Shown: positions 11,704 through 21,044, counted from the stretch's first letter. The stretch is DNA of 64,000 nt from Pseudomonas graminis (GCF_001705435.1 NZ_MDEN01000061.1:248001-312000), one strand, 5' to 3'. A program made the numbers and translations. The notes: generated by a model from the sequence alone, not told the origin.

Positions 11704-13569
11704 ATGTCCAATATCAAAATAGCACCCACCATTATCCGCTCTCGAAGCAGCCGAGAGCCGCTGCCATTAAAAGCTCCCGACGTTGCAGTCGCATTTCATG
11801 ACGCAGACAATCTCGGTCTGATCCCTGTGGTAAACCTGAGTACCCCTGTAATTGTCGACCTCGAGGTATGGGATGCCGCTGAACCCGGATATACCTATCA
11901 ATTAACATGGAACGGAACTCCGTCCGGACCAGAAAAGGTCATTCAGGCGAATGAGAAACCGGGAGATCCCCTTACTCTCGAGATACCGGTCGACTTTCTC
12001 AAAGAGGGCGTCCATAGACTGACGTACCGAACTTACAGTCCTGCTGCCGACTCAGAAAATTTCTCCGAAGAGTTTCCTGTGGTTATCGACCGCACGGCTC
12101 CTGGCATGCCTCAGCTCGCCGCAATCCAGTTCCCTGTGGAAGTTCAGAATGGCCTGACGTCCGTTGAGCTGGCCCAGCTGGGCAATAAGCTCGAGGTTCA
12201 GGTTGCTGGGTACACTGGCATGGCGAAGCATGACGTCATCCATACGTACTGGGGTGAGGTGGCTGGTCCGATAGCCGTCGTAGACCAAAATGACATGGGC
12301 CTCAACAAAGTGGTGTTCAACTTCGAGCGGGACTTTCTTGAATCAATTACATCTGGAGGCCACGATGTACTCTATCGGGTGGTAGACAGGGCGGGCAACA
12401 TTTCTGAGGAGTCGCTCGCGGTAAACGTGGTGCTGTTGCTTGAGGAGATTCCGGATAACTATCCGGCACCTCTACTTGATCCTGCCATCGGTTCACTGAT
12501 TGACTACATGGAAGCCAAACCCGGAGTACAAGTGGATATTCCACACTACCCAGGGGCGGCAGCGTTTGATCAAATTACACTGTACTGGGGTAAGAATTAT
12601 CCGATGCTCCCAGTCCAAATCCCCCCTGGCAATGAAAACGAAGATATTTTGCTATCCCTGAAGGTTCCTTACGAAACCTTAGCGGTGGCGCCGATCGGTA
12701 ATATTTCGATCACCTACAGTGTTACTCGACAGAACCAGCCAAATGGTACTTCGCTGCCAACTGTAGTAGACGTTTATCTCACCCTACCAGTACCTGAACT
12801 CTCAAAAGCACCCACCATTCAGGGTACCAGCCTTGCAAGCCCAAACAAGGATGATAATTTTATTGATGAGGAAGATTACGAGTACAACAGTAGGGCAATC
12901 ATCAGTTGGAGCGAATCTTTCAAAGTAAATGACGACCTACATCTTTTTTGGGGAGATCAGCAGCGACTGCAATGGTACCAGATTAAAGAAGAGGATCTTA
13001 TTGCTTCATCGGACCTCGTGATTCCGGTCGCTAACTCGATTATGAAAGCGCAAGGCACAGGGGCCGAGATCCCGGTCCGTTACGCAGTGGCTCGGCAGGG
13101 TAACCCTAACCTGACTCTATCCCCAGTTCAGCAGGTTACTGTCCGCTCAAAAGAGAATCTTCCGGGTGGACCGGAAGGAATCGAAGGTCCGGCGTTTAAG
13201 CTGAACCCGGCAGGCTATATCTCTCAGAGCGTAGCGCCTGACGGCACTGATGGGTACGTAGTGCCCTACGCCAATATCACCGAAAATCAAAAATTGTTTT
13301 TTACTTTCAAGGGCTTTGATAGAGAAAACAACCCACTCGATTCTGCCACCTACACCGCGAGTCGCGAGCTTGATGATCAAGACATTGTGAACGGGTACAG
13401 CTTCCGAGTGCCATACAATATTTTGAGAACCATTTGTCGCGGATTTTGTGAAGCATATATCAGAGTTGATCCAGCGCCTGGCAGCAACCAAAGCTCGGTA
13501 ACTTCAAAGGTCACACGCGTGCCTGTTGAGATGCGCGAGTCGAGCGAAGCAGTCTGTTCCATTAACTAA
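11704..13569 (+). CDS. Five-repeat Ig-like protein of unknown function (621 aa)
   Basis: I do not recognise a named gene. About five beta-rich repeats cover residues 40-140, 145-245, 262-360, 385-482 and 500-612. Most repeats have a strand of the form HTYWG, LYWG or LFWG and close with YRVVDRAGNIS-like or YSVTRQN-like strands. The first two repeats are joined by IDRTAPGMPQLA (128-139) and are clearly homologous to the protein encoded at 13633 (AAEP.YTYQL, NGLTS.EL, VVD.NDMGLN.V). No signal peptide or membrane segment is visible. The start at 11704 has AAGGA upstream; an ATG at 11656 does not. The whole gene is AT-rich for this genome. It is followed by a hairpin and then its paralogue. Confidence 0.8.
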   Translation: MSNIKIAPTIIRSRSSREPLPLKAPDVAVAFHDADNLGLIPVVNLSTPVIVDLEVWDAAEPGYTYQLTWNGTPSGPEKVIQANEKPGDPLTLEIPVDFLKEGVHRLTYRTYSPAADSENFSEEFPVVIDRTAPGMPQLAAIQFPVEVQNGLTSVELAQLGNKLEVQVAGYTGMAKHDVIHTYWGEVAGPIAVVDQNDMGLNKVVFNFERDFLESITSGGHDVLYRVVDRAGNISEESLAVNVVLLLEEIPDNYPAPLLDPAIGSLIDYMEAKPGVQVDIPHYPGAAAFDQITLYWGKNYPMLPVQIPPGNENEDILLSLKVPYETLAVAPIGNISITYSVTRQNQPNGTSLPTVVDVYLTLPVPELSKAPTIQGTSLASPNKDDNFIDEEDYEYNSRAIISWSESFKVNDDLHLFWGDQQRLQWYQIKEEDLIASSDLVIPVANSIMKAQGTGAEIPVRYAVARQGNPNLTLSPVQQVTVRSKENLPGGPEGIEGPAFKLNPAGYISQSVAPDGTDGYVVPYANITENQKLFFTFKGFDRENNPLDSATYTASRELDDQDIVNGYSFRVPYNILRTICRGFCEAYIRVDPAPGSNQSSVTSKVTRVPVEMRESSEAVCSIN

Positions 13570-13578
13570 CGAAACTAG

Positions 13579-13617
13579 CGGACAGGACTGATTCAACCGG
13601 GCCTGTCCGTCTATTCT
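13579..13617 (+). terminator. Hairpin terminator between two Ig-like genes
   Basis: CGGACAGG (13579-13586) pairs with CCTGTCCG (13602-13609), followed by TCTATTCTT. The loop is long (15 bases), so read-through into the next gene is quite possible. Confidence 0.6.
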
Positions 13618-13632
13618 TAAGAGGCAATACTA

Positions 13633-15543
13633 ATGACATCGCAGCATGTGACCAGTGCAACCGCTCCAATCCCGTTGGCACTGCCAACTATTCCAGCAGC
13701 ACTCGCCGAAGGATTAATTCCTAACAGCGAGTTGACCACGCCGATTACTGTTAACTTTCCGGTTTGGCAGGCAGCTGAGCCGCAATACACTTACCAGCTA
13801 GTATTTGATGGGGAGCGCGTCTTGCCGGAAAAGGAAATCCAGTCAACGGATAAGCCTGGAGACTTGCTGACCGTTCAGATCCCTGTGTCGCTGCTCTCAG
13901 AGGGCACTCATGCCGTCTCTTACCGTGTCTACAGTCCGTTCAGCGACTCTGAAGTTTTCTCCGGCACAACCCCCATCCAAATCGACCGAACCGCCCCAGG
14001 CGCACCACAACTCGCCCCCATCATCTTCCCCGACGTGATCCAGAACGGCCTGACCTCCTCCGAGCTGGAAGGCCTCAACAATATCCTCCCGGGCAAGATT
14101 GCAGGGTACAGCGGCATGGCCGCTGGCGACGAAATCCGCACCTATTGGGGTCCGCTGGAGGGGCCGATGACCGTCGTTGATGCCAACGACATGGGCCTGA
14201 ACCGGGTGATGGTGGACTTCACGCGTCCGTTCATGGAACAGGCGGACTGCCAGACGTCCGCGGTCACCTATACCGTCACCGACCGCGCGGGCAACGTGTC
14301 GATGGTCTCCGATCCGGTGATGATCCAGCTCGACCTGGGGATGCGCCAACCGCTGCCGGCACCGGTCATCCGCGAAGCCAATAATCAGATCCTGGACCCG
14401 GCCGATGCGGTGAATGGCGCCACATTGGTGATCGATGCCACGGCTGATCTGCGCGAAGGCGAAACGGTCATTGCTCACTGGAATGGTCCGAAGGGCAACG
14501 ATCGCCAGGAGAACATCATTTCGGCCGCTGAAGCCGGGCAGGCCCTGGCGCTGGTGTTCCCTGGCAGCGTAGTCGCGGTCAATGACGGGCAAAACGTCGA
14601 GGTGTCATACACCGTGACGCGCGGCAGCGGCATCGTGCAGGAATCGGCCAAACTTGCGCTGAAGATCATGAGTGCTGCGCTGGAACTGCCCGCGCCAACG
14701 GTCGACACGGTCGGGCCAGACGGCGTTCTGCGTCCTTCACTGATTACCGGCTGGGACGCGATGGTGCGTGTCAGTTATCGCGGGATGGACCCTAGGGATC
14801 TGGTGCGAGTGCGCTGGGTCGGCGCACGCACGTTCGAGACCATGATGATGAATGTCGGCAGCATGACGGAACTGGTCTTTGGCGTGCCCAAAATGTTGAT
14901 CGAGATGAGCATCGGCAGCACCGCGACCCTCAACTACATTGTGACGCGCAATGGCGTCGACATGGAGTCCGAGCCCCTGCAACTTCAGGTGCGCGAGGGC
15001 ATGATGTTTGACACGTCTCCGGTGACCCTGGCCGGTAAGGTCTACCTGCTGCCCGCTTATCCGGATTTGCTGCCGGCATTCCCGAGTGGTACTACGGTCC
15101 ATCGCATCGCCAGCGGCGGTAGCCCTCCTTATACCTATTCGACCAGCGATGCGAAGGTGGCCGTCGTAGCAGCGTCCGGCTGGACATCGGTGCGCGGCAA
15201 CGGCGTGGCAACCATCACCGTCACCGATTCAGCAGGCGAACAGCAGAGTTACGACGTAACCGTCACCGGCGTCATCGAATGCCACGGCATCGGCTCCGGC
15301 AACCTGACTCAAATCTCCAACGCCGCGAACCGCATCGGCGGGCGCATCCCGAGCATCCATGAGCTGATCGAGATCTATAACGCCTATGGAAACCGCTGGC
15401 CGATGGGCAACGGCAACTATTGGTCCTCCACCGTTGCCAAGAACGTGTTCGGTGCGAAGTGGTACTACGTGAAGAACCTCAACACCGGCAAGGATTTCAA
15501 ACTGCTGCACATCAATGGCAGCCTGGGCGTTGCAATTCGCTGA
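13633..15543 (+). CDS. Ig-like repeat protein with BIG2-like and YWSST C-terminal domains (636 aa)
   Basis: Residues 28-125 and 135-232 are homologous to the first two repeats of the upstream gene, joined again by IDRTAPGAPQLAP (117-129). Two further, more diverged repeats follow to about 452. Residues 465-546 resemble a bacterial Ig-like (BIG2) domain (SGGSPPYTYSTSD, GNGVATITVTDSAG). Residues 548-636 form a compact end domain with NGNYWSST and a closing KLLHINGSLGVAIR, reminiscent of the Lcl/DUF1566 or invasin-end domains of surface proteins. No signal peptide is visible. AGAGG precedes the ATG. GC content rises at codon 118 (41 of 80 bases in 13801-13880, 64 of 100 in 13981-14080), exactly at the linker. 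Surface adhesion is an inference from the domains only. Confidence 0.82.
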   Translation: MTSQHVTSATAPIPLALPTIPAALAEGLIPNSELTTPITVNFPVWQAAEPQYTYQLVFDGERVLPEKEIQSTDKPGDLLTVQIPVSLLSEGTHAVSYRVYSPFSDSEVFSGTTPIQIDRTAPGAPQLAPIIFPDVIQNGLTSSELEGLNNILPGKIAGYSGMAAGDEIRTYWGPLEGPMTVVDANDMGLNRVMVDFTRPFMEQADCQTSAVTYTVTDRAGNVSMVSDPVMIQLDLGMRQPLPAPVIREANNQILDPADAVNGATLVIDATADLREGETVIAHWNGPKGNDRQENIISAAEAGQALALVFPGSVVAVNDGQNVEVSYTVTRGSGIVQESAKLALKIMSAALELPAPTVDTVGPDGVLRPSLITGWDAMVRVSYRGMDPRDLVRVRWVGARTFETMMMNVGSMTELVFGVPKMLIEMSIGSTATLNYIVTRNGVDMESEPLQLQVREGMMFDTSPVTLAGKVYLLPAYPDLLPAFPSGTTVHRIASGGSPPYTYSTSDAKVAVVAASGWTSVRGNGVATITVTDSAGEQQSYDVTVTGVIECHGIGSGNLTQISNAANRIGGRIPSIHELIEIYNAYGNRWPMGNGNYWSSTVAKNVFGAKWYYVKNLNTGKDFKLLHINGSLGVAIR

Positions 15544-15627
15544 TTCGCCAGTTCGCTAATCTGTCACTCGCGCGAGCCTGCGAGCTTCACCACCTGGCAT
15601 TAATGAAATAAGCAGCACCCCCTTTCA

Positions 15628-15658
15628 AAGACGTCGTCGCCACCCGACGGCGTCTTAT
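15628..15658 (+). terminator. Hairpin after the 636-aa Ig-like gene
   Basis: AAGACGTCGTCG pairs with CGACGGCGTCTT (one G-T pair) around CCACC. The stem is strong but the following T-tract is poor, so this is a probable terminator only. Confidence 0.55.
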
Positions 15659-15712
15659 AAGTGTGCGGTGCCCACCCAGCCCCTAAAACCCATTCACGGA
15701 AATCTCGGAAAA

Positions 15713-16210
15713 ATGCCGGCAAAACCACCCCTTCGACGACCGCAGGCAGCGGCGGCGCGCGGCACGTTCAGCGCCACTGTCAACGGCCACCCTTTCATCA
15801 CCCATAGCCTGAGTGCCATGGCGTGCCTGCGCCCGGGCCGGTCGGATCCGACCACGTGCCGAATCTGGAAGATCCTCGCCACCGGCACGGTTCGTCGGCA
15901 CCGCACCATGATCGGCCTGTTCATCGACGAAACGGTGCAGCCCGGCAACCACAACCTGCTGCGCAACGATCAGATCACCGTTATCTATCACCTGACCCCC
16001 ACGCGGATGGCGAAGATTTATCACTCGCGTGATCTGCAGCAAGGCAACCTGACGCTGCTGGGCTGCGATGCCGCATCCGGCGCGCTGCACGGCAACTTCG
16101 AGTTTGCGGTCCCGACCAAGGACTTCCACGTGACCGACGGCCGGTTCGACCTGGTCTGTGACCTAAACGCCGAGGAACATCCTGCTATCCGATCAGCCGA
16201 CGCGCCATAA
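15713..16210 (+). CDS. Conserved-looking hypothetical protein (about 165 aa)
   Basis: I do not recognise this gene. The frame is GC-rich with good codon use. The product has a basic Ala/Arg/Pro-rich start, then alternating hydrophobic strands (GLFIDETVQPGNH, QITVIYHLTPTRMAKIYHS, GNFEFAVP, RFDLVCDLN) suggesting an all-beta fold. The start is uncertain: ATG at 15713, or in-frame GTG at 15668 without a ribosome site. No signal peptide is seen. The last 26 bases overlap the convergent hydrolase gene. It may belong functionally with the Ig-like genes upstream, but shows no clear copy of their repeat. Confidence 0.6.
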   Translation: MPAKPPLRRPQAAAARGTFSATVNGHPFITHSLSAMACLRPGRSDPTTCRIWKILATGTVRRHRTMIGLFIDETVQPGNHNLLRNDQITVIYHLTPTRMAKIYHSRDLQQGNLTLLGCDAASGALHGNFEFAVPTKDFHVTDGRFDLVCDLNAEEHPAIRSADAP

Positions 16211-16874
16211 GCTCGGCGATTTCCTGCATGCACGCCTCGACACTGAGGCCGGATGATTTCAACGGCTTGAGGTCATGGTTGGCCGTCGGCACCCAGTGCA
16301 CGTCAATGGCCTTCGACAGCTCGTACGCTTCAACTGCCTCTCGATTGCCCAGCGCATCCCGTTCGCCCTGAATGATCAGCGTCGGCGTCTTAAGTTCCGC
16401 CAGGTGCGCGACCCGCGGCTTCTCGGGTTTACCTGCCGCGTAGAACGGATAGCCCAGACAGAACAACCCATCGGCTTCCACGTCGTCAGCAATGACACTG
16501 GCCATGCGTCCGCCCATGGATTTGCCACCGATCGCCACTCGCCCGCTCACTCCCCCACGCACCGCGGCGTACACCCCGTGCCAGCACTCCAGCAATTTCG
16601 GCTGAGGATTGGGAGGTCGTCTGCGCCCGTCGATTCGGCGCTGGGCCATGTAGGGGAATTCAAAGCGCAGCACGCCAACACCCAAGGCCGCCAGACGCGT
16701 GGCGATGTCGTTCATGAAGTCGCTGTCCATCGGGGCGCCCGCGCCGTGAGCGAGAATCAGCGTCGATGGTGCGTCCGCCGCCGGGCCGGTCGGCGCATTC
16801 CAGACCCAGCCGTGCTCATGCGCCAGTTGCGCGCAATGATCGGCCGTTCGCCTCGCCGCCTGTTGTTTGCTCAT
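16185..16874 (-). CDS. Alpha/beta hydrolase of the KANL3/Tex30-like type
   Basis: The 229-residue predicted cytoplasmic hydrolase has the complete triad layout: LILAHGAGAP (oxyanion loop, about residue 40), nucleophile S119 in GGKSMGGRM, D173 in IQGERDALG and H200 in PTANHDLKP. The GGKSMGG elbow is typical of the bacterial relatives of Tex30/KANL3 rather than of dienelactone hydrolases. Substrate unknown. I chose the ATG at 16874 (AAGAGA upstream) over the ORF's upstream ATG at 17126, whose extension is not hydrolase-like. It reads away from the cco cluster and overlaps the preceding gene tail to tail. Confidence 0.82.
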   Translation of the reverse strand: MSKQQAARRTADHCAQLAHEHGWVWNAPTGPAADAPSTLILAHGAGAPMDSDFMNDIATRLAALGVGVLRFEFPYMAQRRIDGRRRPPNPQPKLLECWHGVYAAVRGGVSGRVAIGGKSMGGRMASVIADDVEADGLFCLGYPFYAAGKPEKPRVAHLAELKTPTLIIQGERDALGNREAVEAYELSKAIDVHWVPTANHDLKPLKSSGLSVEACMQEIAELMARRLIG

Positions 16875-17730
16875 GCCGGTCTCTTCTTTCAAAACATTGA
16901 TCACCCACCGACTGAGGCGGGCACCACGGCCGCCATTATGCAGCAACGTCGGCGTGCCATGACCCTGCGCGCCAATTGCCCCGTGCCGACAGCAAGGGTT
17001 CAGCTCCCAGGCGTTATTCTGGCGCGGCACTTCGGCAACGAGCACCGAATCCTGAGCGCCCCAACCTGCACACAACCGGGCGGTTTCATCGACGGAATAT
17101 GCTTTTTGTCCGCTCCGGACGATCACCCGTGACGATCGCCGGCCTTTCTGCCAGCTCGGGCCAATTATTTTTGGGCAGAACCAAGTGCCAATGTCAGCGG
17201 CTTTTTGTATACAACTTCGTTGTGGAAACGCTCTCTCGACGCGCAGGAACAGCAGGCAGAGAACCGTTTCAGCTATCTCCGGAAATGGTTGATCGCCGCG
17301 TCCCGGCCAAGGCGCGGCAACTTCCCCTCGAGCGCGGCCAAGTGTCGCAGGTGCGGCGCCAAAGCCTTCCCTCCGCGATCATTCGCGTCTAAGCTGTGTC
17401 CGCACAGTGGACCGGCGACAGCTAGCCACAGGCCCAGCGACAAGATTGTGCCCGGCAACGCAACCCTCTTGCAGACAAGCAGCCCCAGCGCTGTTTTCAC
17501 CCGCAGGGTTGTATCCAATCCCTCCCACTCACGCGCGCGATCCAGCTCGACCTGTCTTCCTTCCTCCAGGCCACTCAGCCAGAACCCTCCCACGCCTCGG
17601 CGACCGGGCGTCTGCGTGCACCGCGTCTATCGCTTCCTCGATCCCCAGCCACGCCACTGCGTGACGGGTGACGCGCGATCGAAGGTGCGGCTGTTACCAC
17701 ACTAATAAAATACACACCGTGGAACCTGAC
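16875..17730. other. 856-base stretch without a convincing gene before ccoN
   Basis: Open frames exist on both strands, including one of 106 codons at 17273-17593 on the minus strand and a plus-strand frame from 17205 whose first 35 codons look protein-like before degenerating, but none has a ribosome site together with consistent codon use. A 10-bp palindrome TTGTATACAA sits at 17205-17214. No FNR/Anr box (TTGAT-N4-ATCAA) was found, so the cco operon is probably not Anr-activated from here. It could contain a decayed gene. Confidence 0.4.
17205..17214. promoter_or_regulatory. Palindrome TTGTATACAA, GntR-type operator candidate
   Basis: This perfect 10-bp palindrome has the form of FadR-subfamily GntR operators and matches the core of the longer palindrome at 61375-61386 next to a GntR gene. 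Here it lies in the gap between a divergent hydrolase gene and ccoN with no obvious regulator beside it; it may be chance. Confidence 0.25.
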
Positions 17731-19173
17731 ATGAGCACAGCACCCAGTCCGACTGCTTATAACTACAAGGTCGTCCGCCAGTTCGCCATCATGACGGTGG
17801 TCTGGGGCATCATCGGCATGGGCCTGGGCGTCTTCATCGCCTCCCAGTTGGTGTGGCCTGACCTGAATTTCGGTTTGCCGTGGACCACATTCGGTCGACT
17901 TCGCCCCCTGCACACCAACCTGGTGATCTTCGCGTTCGGCGGCTGTGCACTGTTCGGCACCTCTTATTACGTGGTCCAGCGAACCTGTCAGACGCGGCTG
18001 ATTTCCGACGGACTGGCGGCCTTTCATTTCTGGGGCTGGCAGGCGGTGATCATCGGCGCCATCGTCAGCCTGCCGATGGGTTACACCACCACCAAGGAAT
18101 ACGCCGAGCTCGAATGGCCGATTGCGATCCTGCTGACGGTTGTCTGGATCGCCTACGGCGCGGTGTTTTTCGGCACCATCGTCAAACGCAAAACCAAACA
18201 CATTTATGTCGCCAACTGGTTCTATGGCGCGTTCATTGTGGTCACGGCGATGCTGCACATCGTCAACCACATCTCGCTGCCGGTGAGCCTCTTTAAATCC
18301 TATTCCGCCTATGCCGGCGCCACCGATGCCATGATCCAGTGGTGGTACGGGCACAACGCCGTCGGCTTTTTCCTCACCACCGGCTTTCTCGGGATGATGT
18401 ATTACTTCGTGCCGAAACAGGCCGAACGCCCGATCTATTCCTATCGCCTGTCCATCGTGCATTTCTGGGCGCTGATCACCCTGTACATCTGGGCGGGCCC
18501 GCACCACCTGCACTACACCGCCCTGCCCGACTGGGCGCAATCACTGGGAATGGTGATGTCGATCATCCTGCTAGTGCCGAGCTGGGGCGGCATGATCAAC
18601 GGCATGATGACCCTCTCGGGCGCATGGCATAAGTTGCGCACCGACCCGATTCTGCGCTTCCTCGTGCTGTCGCTGGCGTTCTACGGGATGTCGACGTTCG
18701 AGGGGCCGATGATGGCGATCAAGACCGTCAATGCGCTTTCTCACTACACCGACTGGACCATCGGCCACGTTCACTCGGGCGCGCTGGGCTGGGTGGCGAT
18801 GATCACCATCGGCGCCGTCTACCACATGATCCCGAAACTCTATGGCCGTGCGCAGATGCACAGCGTCGCGCTGATCAACACGCACTTCTGGCTCGCCACT
18901 GTCGGCACCGTCCTCTACATCGCCGCGATGTGGGTCAACGGCATCACCCAGGGGCTGATGTGGCGGGCGATCAACGATGACGGCACCCTGACCTACTCGT
19001 TCGTCGAGGCCCTGCAGGCCAGTCATCCGGGGTATATCGTCCGCGCCTTGGGCGGTGCGATTTTCGCCAGCGGCATGCTGTTCATGGCCTACAACGTGTT
19101 CCGCACCATTCGCGCAGCGAACACGGAAGAAGCCGAAGCCGCCGCGCAGATTGCTGTCGTGGGGGCCCACTGA
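17731..19173 (+). CDS. ccoN: cbb3-type cytochrome c oxidase subunit I
   Basis: CcoN is the catalytic, multi-pass inner-membrane subunit that holds haem b and the haem b3-CuB centre where oxygen is reduced. The 480-residue product has about twelve membrane helices and family motifs such as [38 protein letters not shown] and [14 protein letters not shown] with their histidine ligands. The ATG at 17731 matches the usual N-terminus ([18 protein letters not shown]); in-frame codons from 17668 are probably not used. It starts the ccoNOQP operon, overlapping ccoO by one base. Confidence 0.97.
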   Translation: MSTAPSPTAYNYKVVRQFAIMTVVWGIIGMGLGVFIASQLVWPDLNFGLPWTTFGRLRPLHTNLVIFAFGGCALFGTSYYVVQRTCQTRLISDGLAAFHFWGWQAVIIGAIVSLPMGYTTTKEYAELEWPIAILLTVVWIAYGAVFFGTIVKRKTKHIYVANWFYGAFIVVTAMLHIVNHISLPVSLFKSYSAYAGATDAMIQWWYGHNAVGFFLTTGFLGMMYYFVPKQAERPIYSYRLSIVHFWALITLYIWAGPHHLHYTALPDWAQSLGMVMSIILLVPSWGGMINGMMTLSGAWHKLRTDPILRFLVLSLAFYGMSTFEGPMMAIKTVNALSHYTDWTIGHVHSGALGWVAMITIGAVYHMIPKLYGRAQMHSVALINTHFWLATVGTVLYIAAMWVNGITQGLMWRAINDDGTLTYSFVEALQASHPGYIVRALGGAIFASGMLFMAYNVFRTIRAANTEEAEAAAQIAVVGAH

Positions 19174-19784
19174 TGATCAAGCACGAAGCACTGGAAAAGA
19201 ACATCGGCCTGTTGTCGATCTTCATGGTCATCGCGGTGGCGATCGGCGGGCTGACGCAGATCGTCCCGCTGTTCTTTCAGGACGTCACCACCCTGCCCGT
19301 CGAGGGCATGAAGCCGCGCCCGGCGCTGGAGCTCGAAGGCCGCGACGTCTACATCGCCAACGGCTGCGTGGGTTGCCATTCGCAGATGATCCGGCCGTTC
19401 CGCGCCGAAACCGAGCGCTACGGGCATTACTCGGTGGCCGGTGAGAGCGTCTGGGATCACCCGTTTCTGTGGGGCTCCAAACGCACCGGGCCGGACCTGG
19501 CGCGGGTCGGCGGTCGCTACTCGGATGACTGGCACCGCGCCCATTTAAACAACCCGCGGGACCTGGTGCCGGAGTCGATCATGCCGGCCTACCCCTTCCT
19601 GGCGGACACCAAAATCGACGGCCAGCTGACCGGCAAGAAGATGGAAGTGCTGCGCAGCCTGGGCGTGCCGTACACCGATGCCGACATCGCCGGCGCGAGC
19701 GACGCGGTGAAGGGCAAGACCGAAATGGATGCGCTGGTGGCCTATCTCCAAGGCCTGGGCACCCTCATCAAGAGCAAACGGTGA
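19173..19784 (+). CDS. ccoO: cbb3-type cytochrome c oxidase subunit II (monohaem)
   Basis: This membrane-anchored c-type cytochrome passes electrons to CcoN. The 203-residue protein has an N-terminal anchor (about 11-36) and a CVGCH haem site at residues 65-69 within [20 protein letters not shown]. The start ATG shares a base with the ccoN stop codon, indicating translational coupling. Confidence 0.97.
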   Translation: MIKHEALEKNIGLLSIFMVIAVAIGGLTQIVPLFFQDVTTLPVEGMKPRPALELEGRDVYIANGCVGCHSQMIRPFRAETERYGHYSVAGESVWDHPFLWGSKRTGPDLARVGGRYSDDWHRAHLNNPRDLVPESIMPAYPFLADTKIDGQLTGKKMEVLRSLGVPYTDADIAGASDAVKGKTEMDALVAYLQGLGTLIKSKR

Positions 19785-19789
19785 TCGCC

Positions 19790-20011
19790 ATGGACATGGG
19801 AACGATTCGAGGCCTGGGCACCGTTGTGGTGATGGTCGCCTTCATCGGTCTGGCGTTGTGGGTGTACAGCCCGCGGCGCAAGGCGGAATTCGACGATGCA
19901 ACGCTGCTGCCGTTTGCCGATGACCCCGAGGCGATTGCGCAGGTCAGGCAGGCGCAGGACCAGAGCAAAGCGCACACACACTCGAACGCCGAAAGGAGCC
20001 CGAAACCATGA
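19790..20011 (+). CDS. ccoQ: cbb3 oxidase small subunit CcoQ (FixQ)
   Basis: This 73-residue single-span membrane protein stabilises the CcoNO-CcoP complex. It has one helix (about 8-26, followed by YSPRRK) and the conserved acidic [11 protein letters not shown] stretch. The ATG at 19790 gives the usual MD.GT.RGLGT start; a GTG at 19781 overlapping ccoO is less likely. The end overlaps the ccoP start by four bases (ATGA). Confidence 0.93.
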   Translation: MDMGTIRGLGTVVVMVAFIGLALWVYSPRRKAEFDDATLLPFADDPEAIAQVRQAQDQSKAHTHSNAERSPKP

Positions 20012-20988
20012 GCACCTTCTGGAGCCTTTACGTCACGGTGCTGACCCTGGGCACGATCTTAGCGATGGGCTGGCTGCTGATCGCGACGCGCAAGGGCCAG
20101 CGCACCGACACCACCGATGAAACCGTCGGCCACGCCTTCGACGGCATCGAGGAGTACGACAACCCGCTGCCCAAGTGGTGGTTCTGGCTGTTCATCGGCA
20201 CGATCATCTTCGCCTTGGGTTATCTCGCGTTTTACCCGGGCCTGGGCAACTGGAAGGGCCTGTTGCCGGGCTATGACTACGCCGACAACGACAAGAAAAT
20301 CCCGTTTTCCGACGGTGCCACCGGCTGGACCGGCGTGCACGAATGGGAAAAGGAAATGGTCCGCTCGGAGGCGCGCTACGGGCCGATCTACGCCAGATTC
20401 GCAGCGATGCCCATTGAAGACGTGGCCAAGGACCCGCAGGCACTGAAGATGGGGGGACGCCTGTTCGCGTCGAATTGCTCGGTCTGCCACGGCTCCGACG
20501 CCAAGGGCGCCTACGGCTTCCCCAACCTGACCGACGCCGACTGGCGCTGGGGCGGTGATGCGCAGAGCATCAAAACCTCCATCCTCAACGGCCGTCATGC
20601 GGTGATGCCGGCGTGGGGGGCGGTGATCGGCGATCAAGGCGTGCGCGACGTGTCGGCTTACGTGCTGACCCAACTGAACGGGCGCACACTGCCGGCTGAT
20701 GCGAAAGCCGATCCGGTGGCAGGCGCGAAAATCTATGCCACTACTTGCGTTGCCTGCCACGGGCCGGAGGGCAAAGGCGTTGCCGCACTGGGTGCCCCGG
20801 ACCTGACCCACCCCGGCGCGTTCATCTACGGCGCCAGCTTTGCGCAGCTGCAACAGACCATCCAGTATGGCCGCCAGGGGCAAATGCCAGCCCAGGCGTT
20901 GTTGCAGGGCAACGACCGGGTGCACTTGCTGGCGGCGTACGTTTACAGCCTTTCCCACGGTGAAGAACCGGCGGCAAAGCCCGAGTGA
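20008..20988 (+). CDS. ccoP: cbb3-type cytochrome c oxidase subunit III (dihaem)
   Basis: CcoP is the dihaem c-type subunit that takes electrons from soluble cytochromes. The 326-residue product has two N-terminal membrane helices (about 7-27 and 57-77) and two haem sites, CSVCH (157-161) and CVACH (247-251), each followed by a methionine ligand region (VMPAWG, QMPAQ). It is translationally coupled to ccoQ. Confidence 0.97.
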   Translation: MSTFWSLYVTVLTLGTILAMGWLLIATRKGQRTDTTDETVGHAFDGIEEYDNPLPKWWFWLFIGTIIFALGYLAFYPGLGNWKGLLPGYDYADNDKKIPFSDGATGWTGVHEWEKEMVRSEARYGPIYARFAAMPIEDVAKDPQALKMGGRLFASNCSVCHGSDAKGAYGFPNLTDADWRWGGDAQSIKTSILNGRHAVMPAWGAVIGDQGVRDVSAYVLTQLNGRTLPADAKADPVAGAKIYATTCVACHGPEGKGVAALGAPDLTHPGAFIYGASFAQLQQTIQYGRQGQMPAQALLQGNDRVHLLAAYVYSLSHGEEPAAKPE

Positions 20989-21044
20989 AGGATATCGCCG
21001 TCGCACACGCTGATGATTCGGCCCGAAGGGCGTAGGACGCTGCC

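Noticed and set aside
11508-11801. 97-codon plus-strand frame in the divergent promoter region
   Set aside because: Starts upstream of and overlaps the real Ig-like gene in another frame and has no ribosome site.
17273-17593. 106-codon minus-strand frame with a hydrophobic stretch
   Set aside because: GTG start without ribosome site and no family resemblance; left as part of an unexplained gap rather than called a gene.
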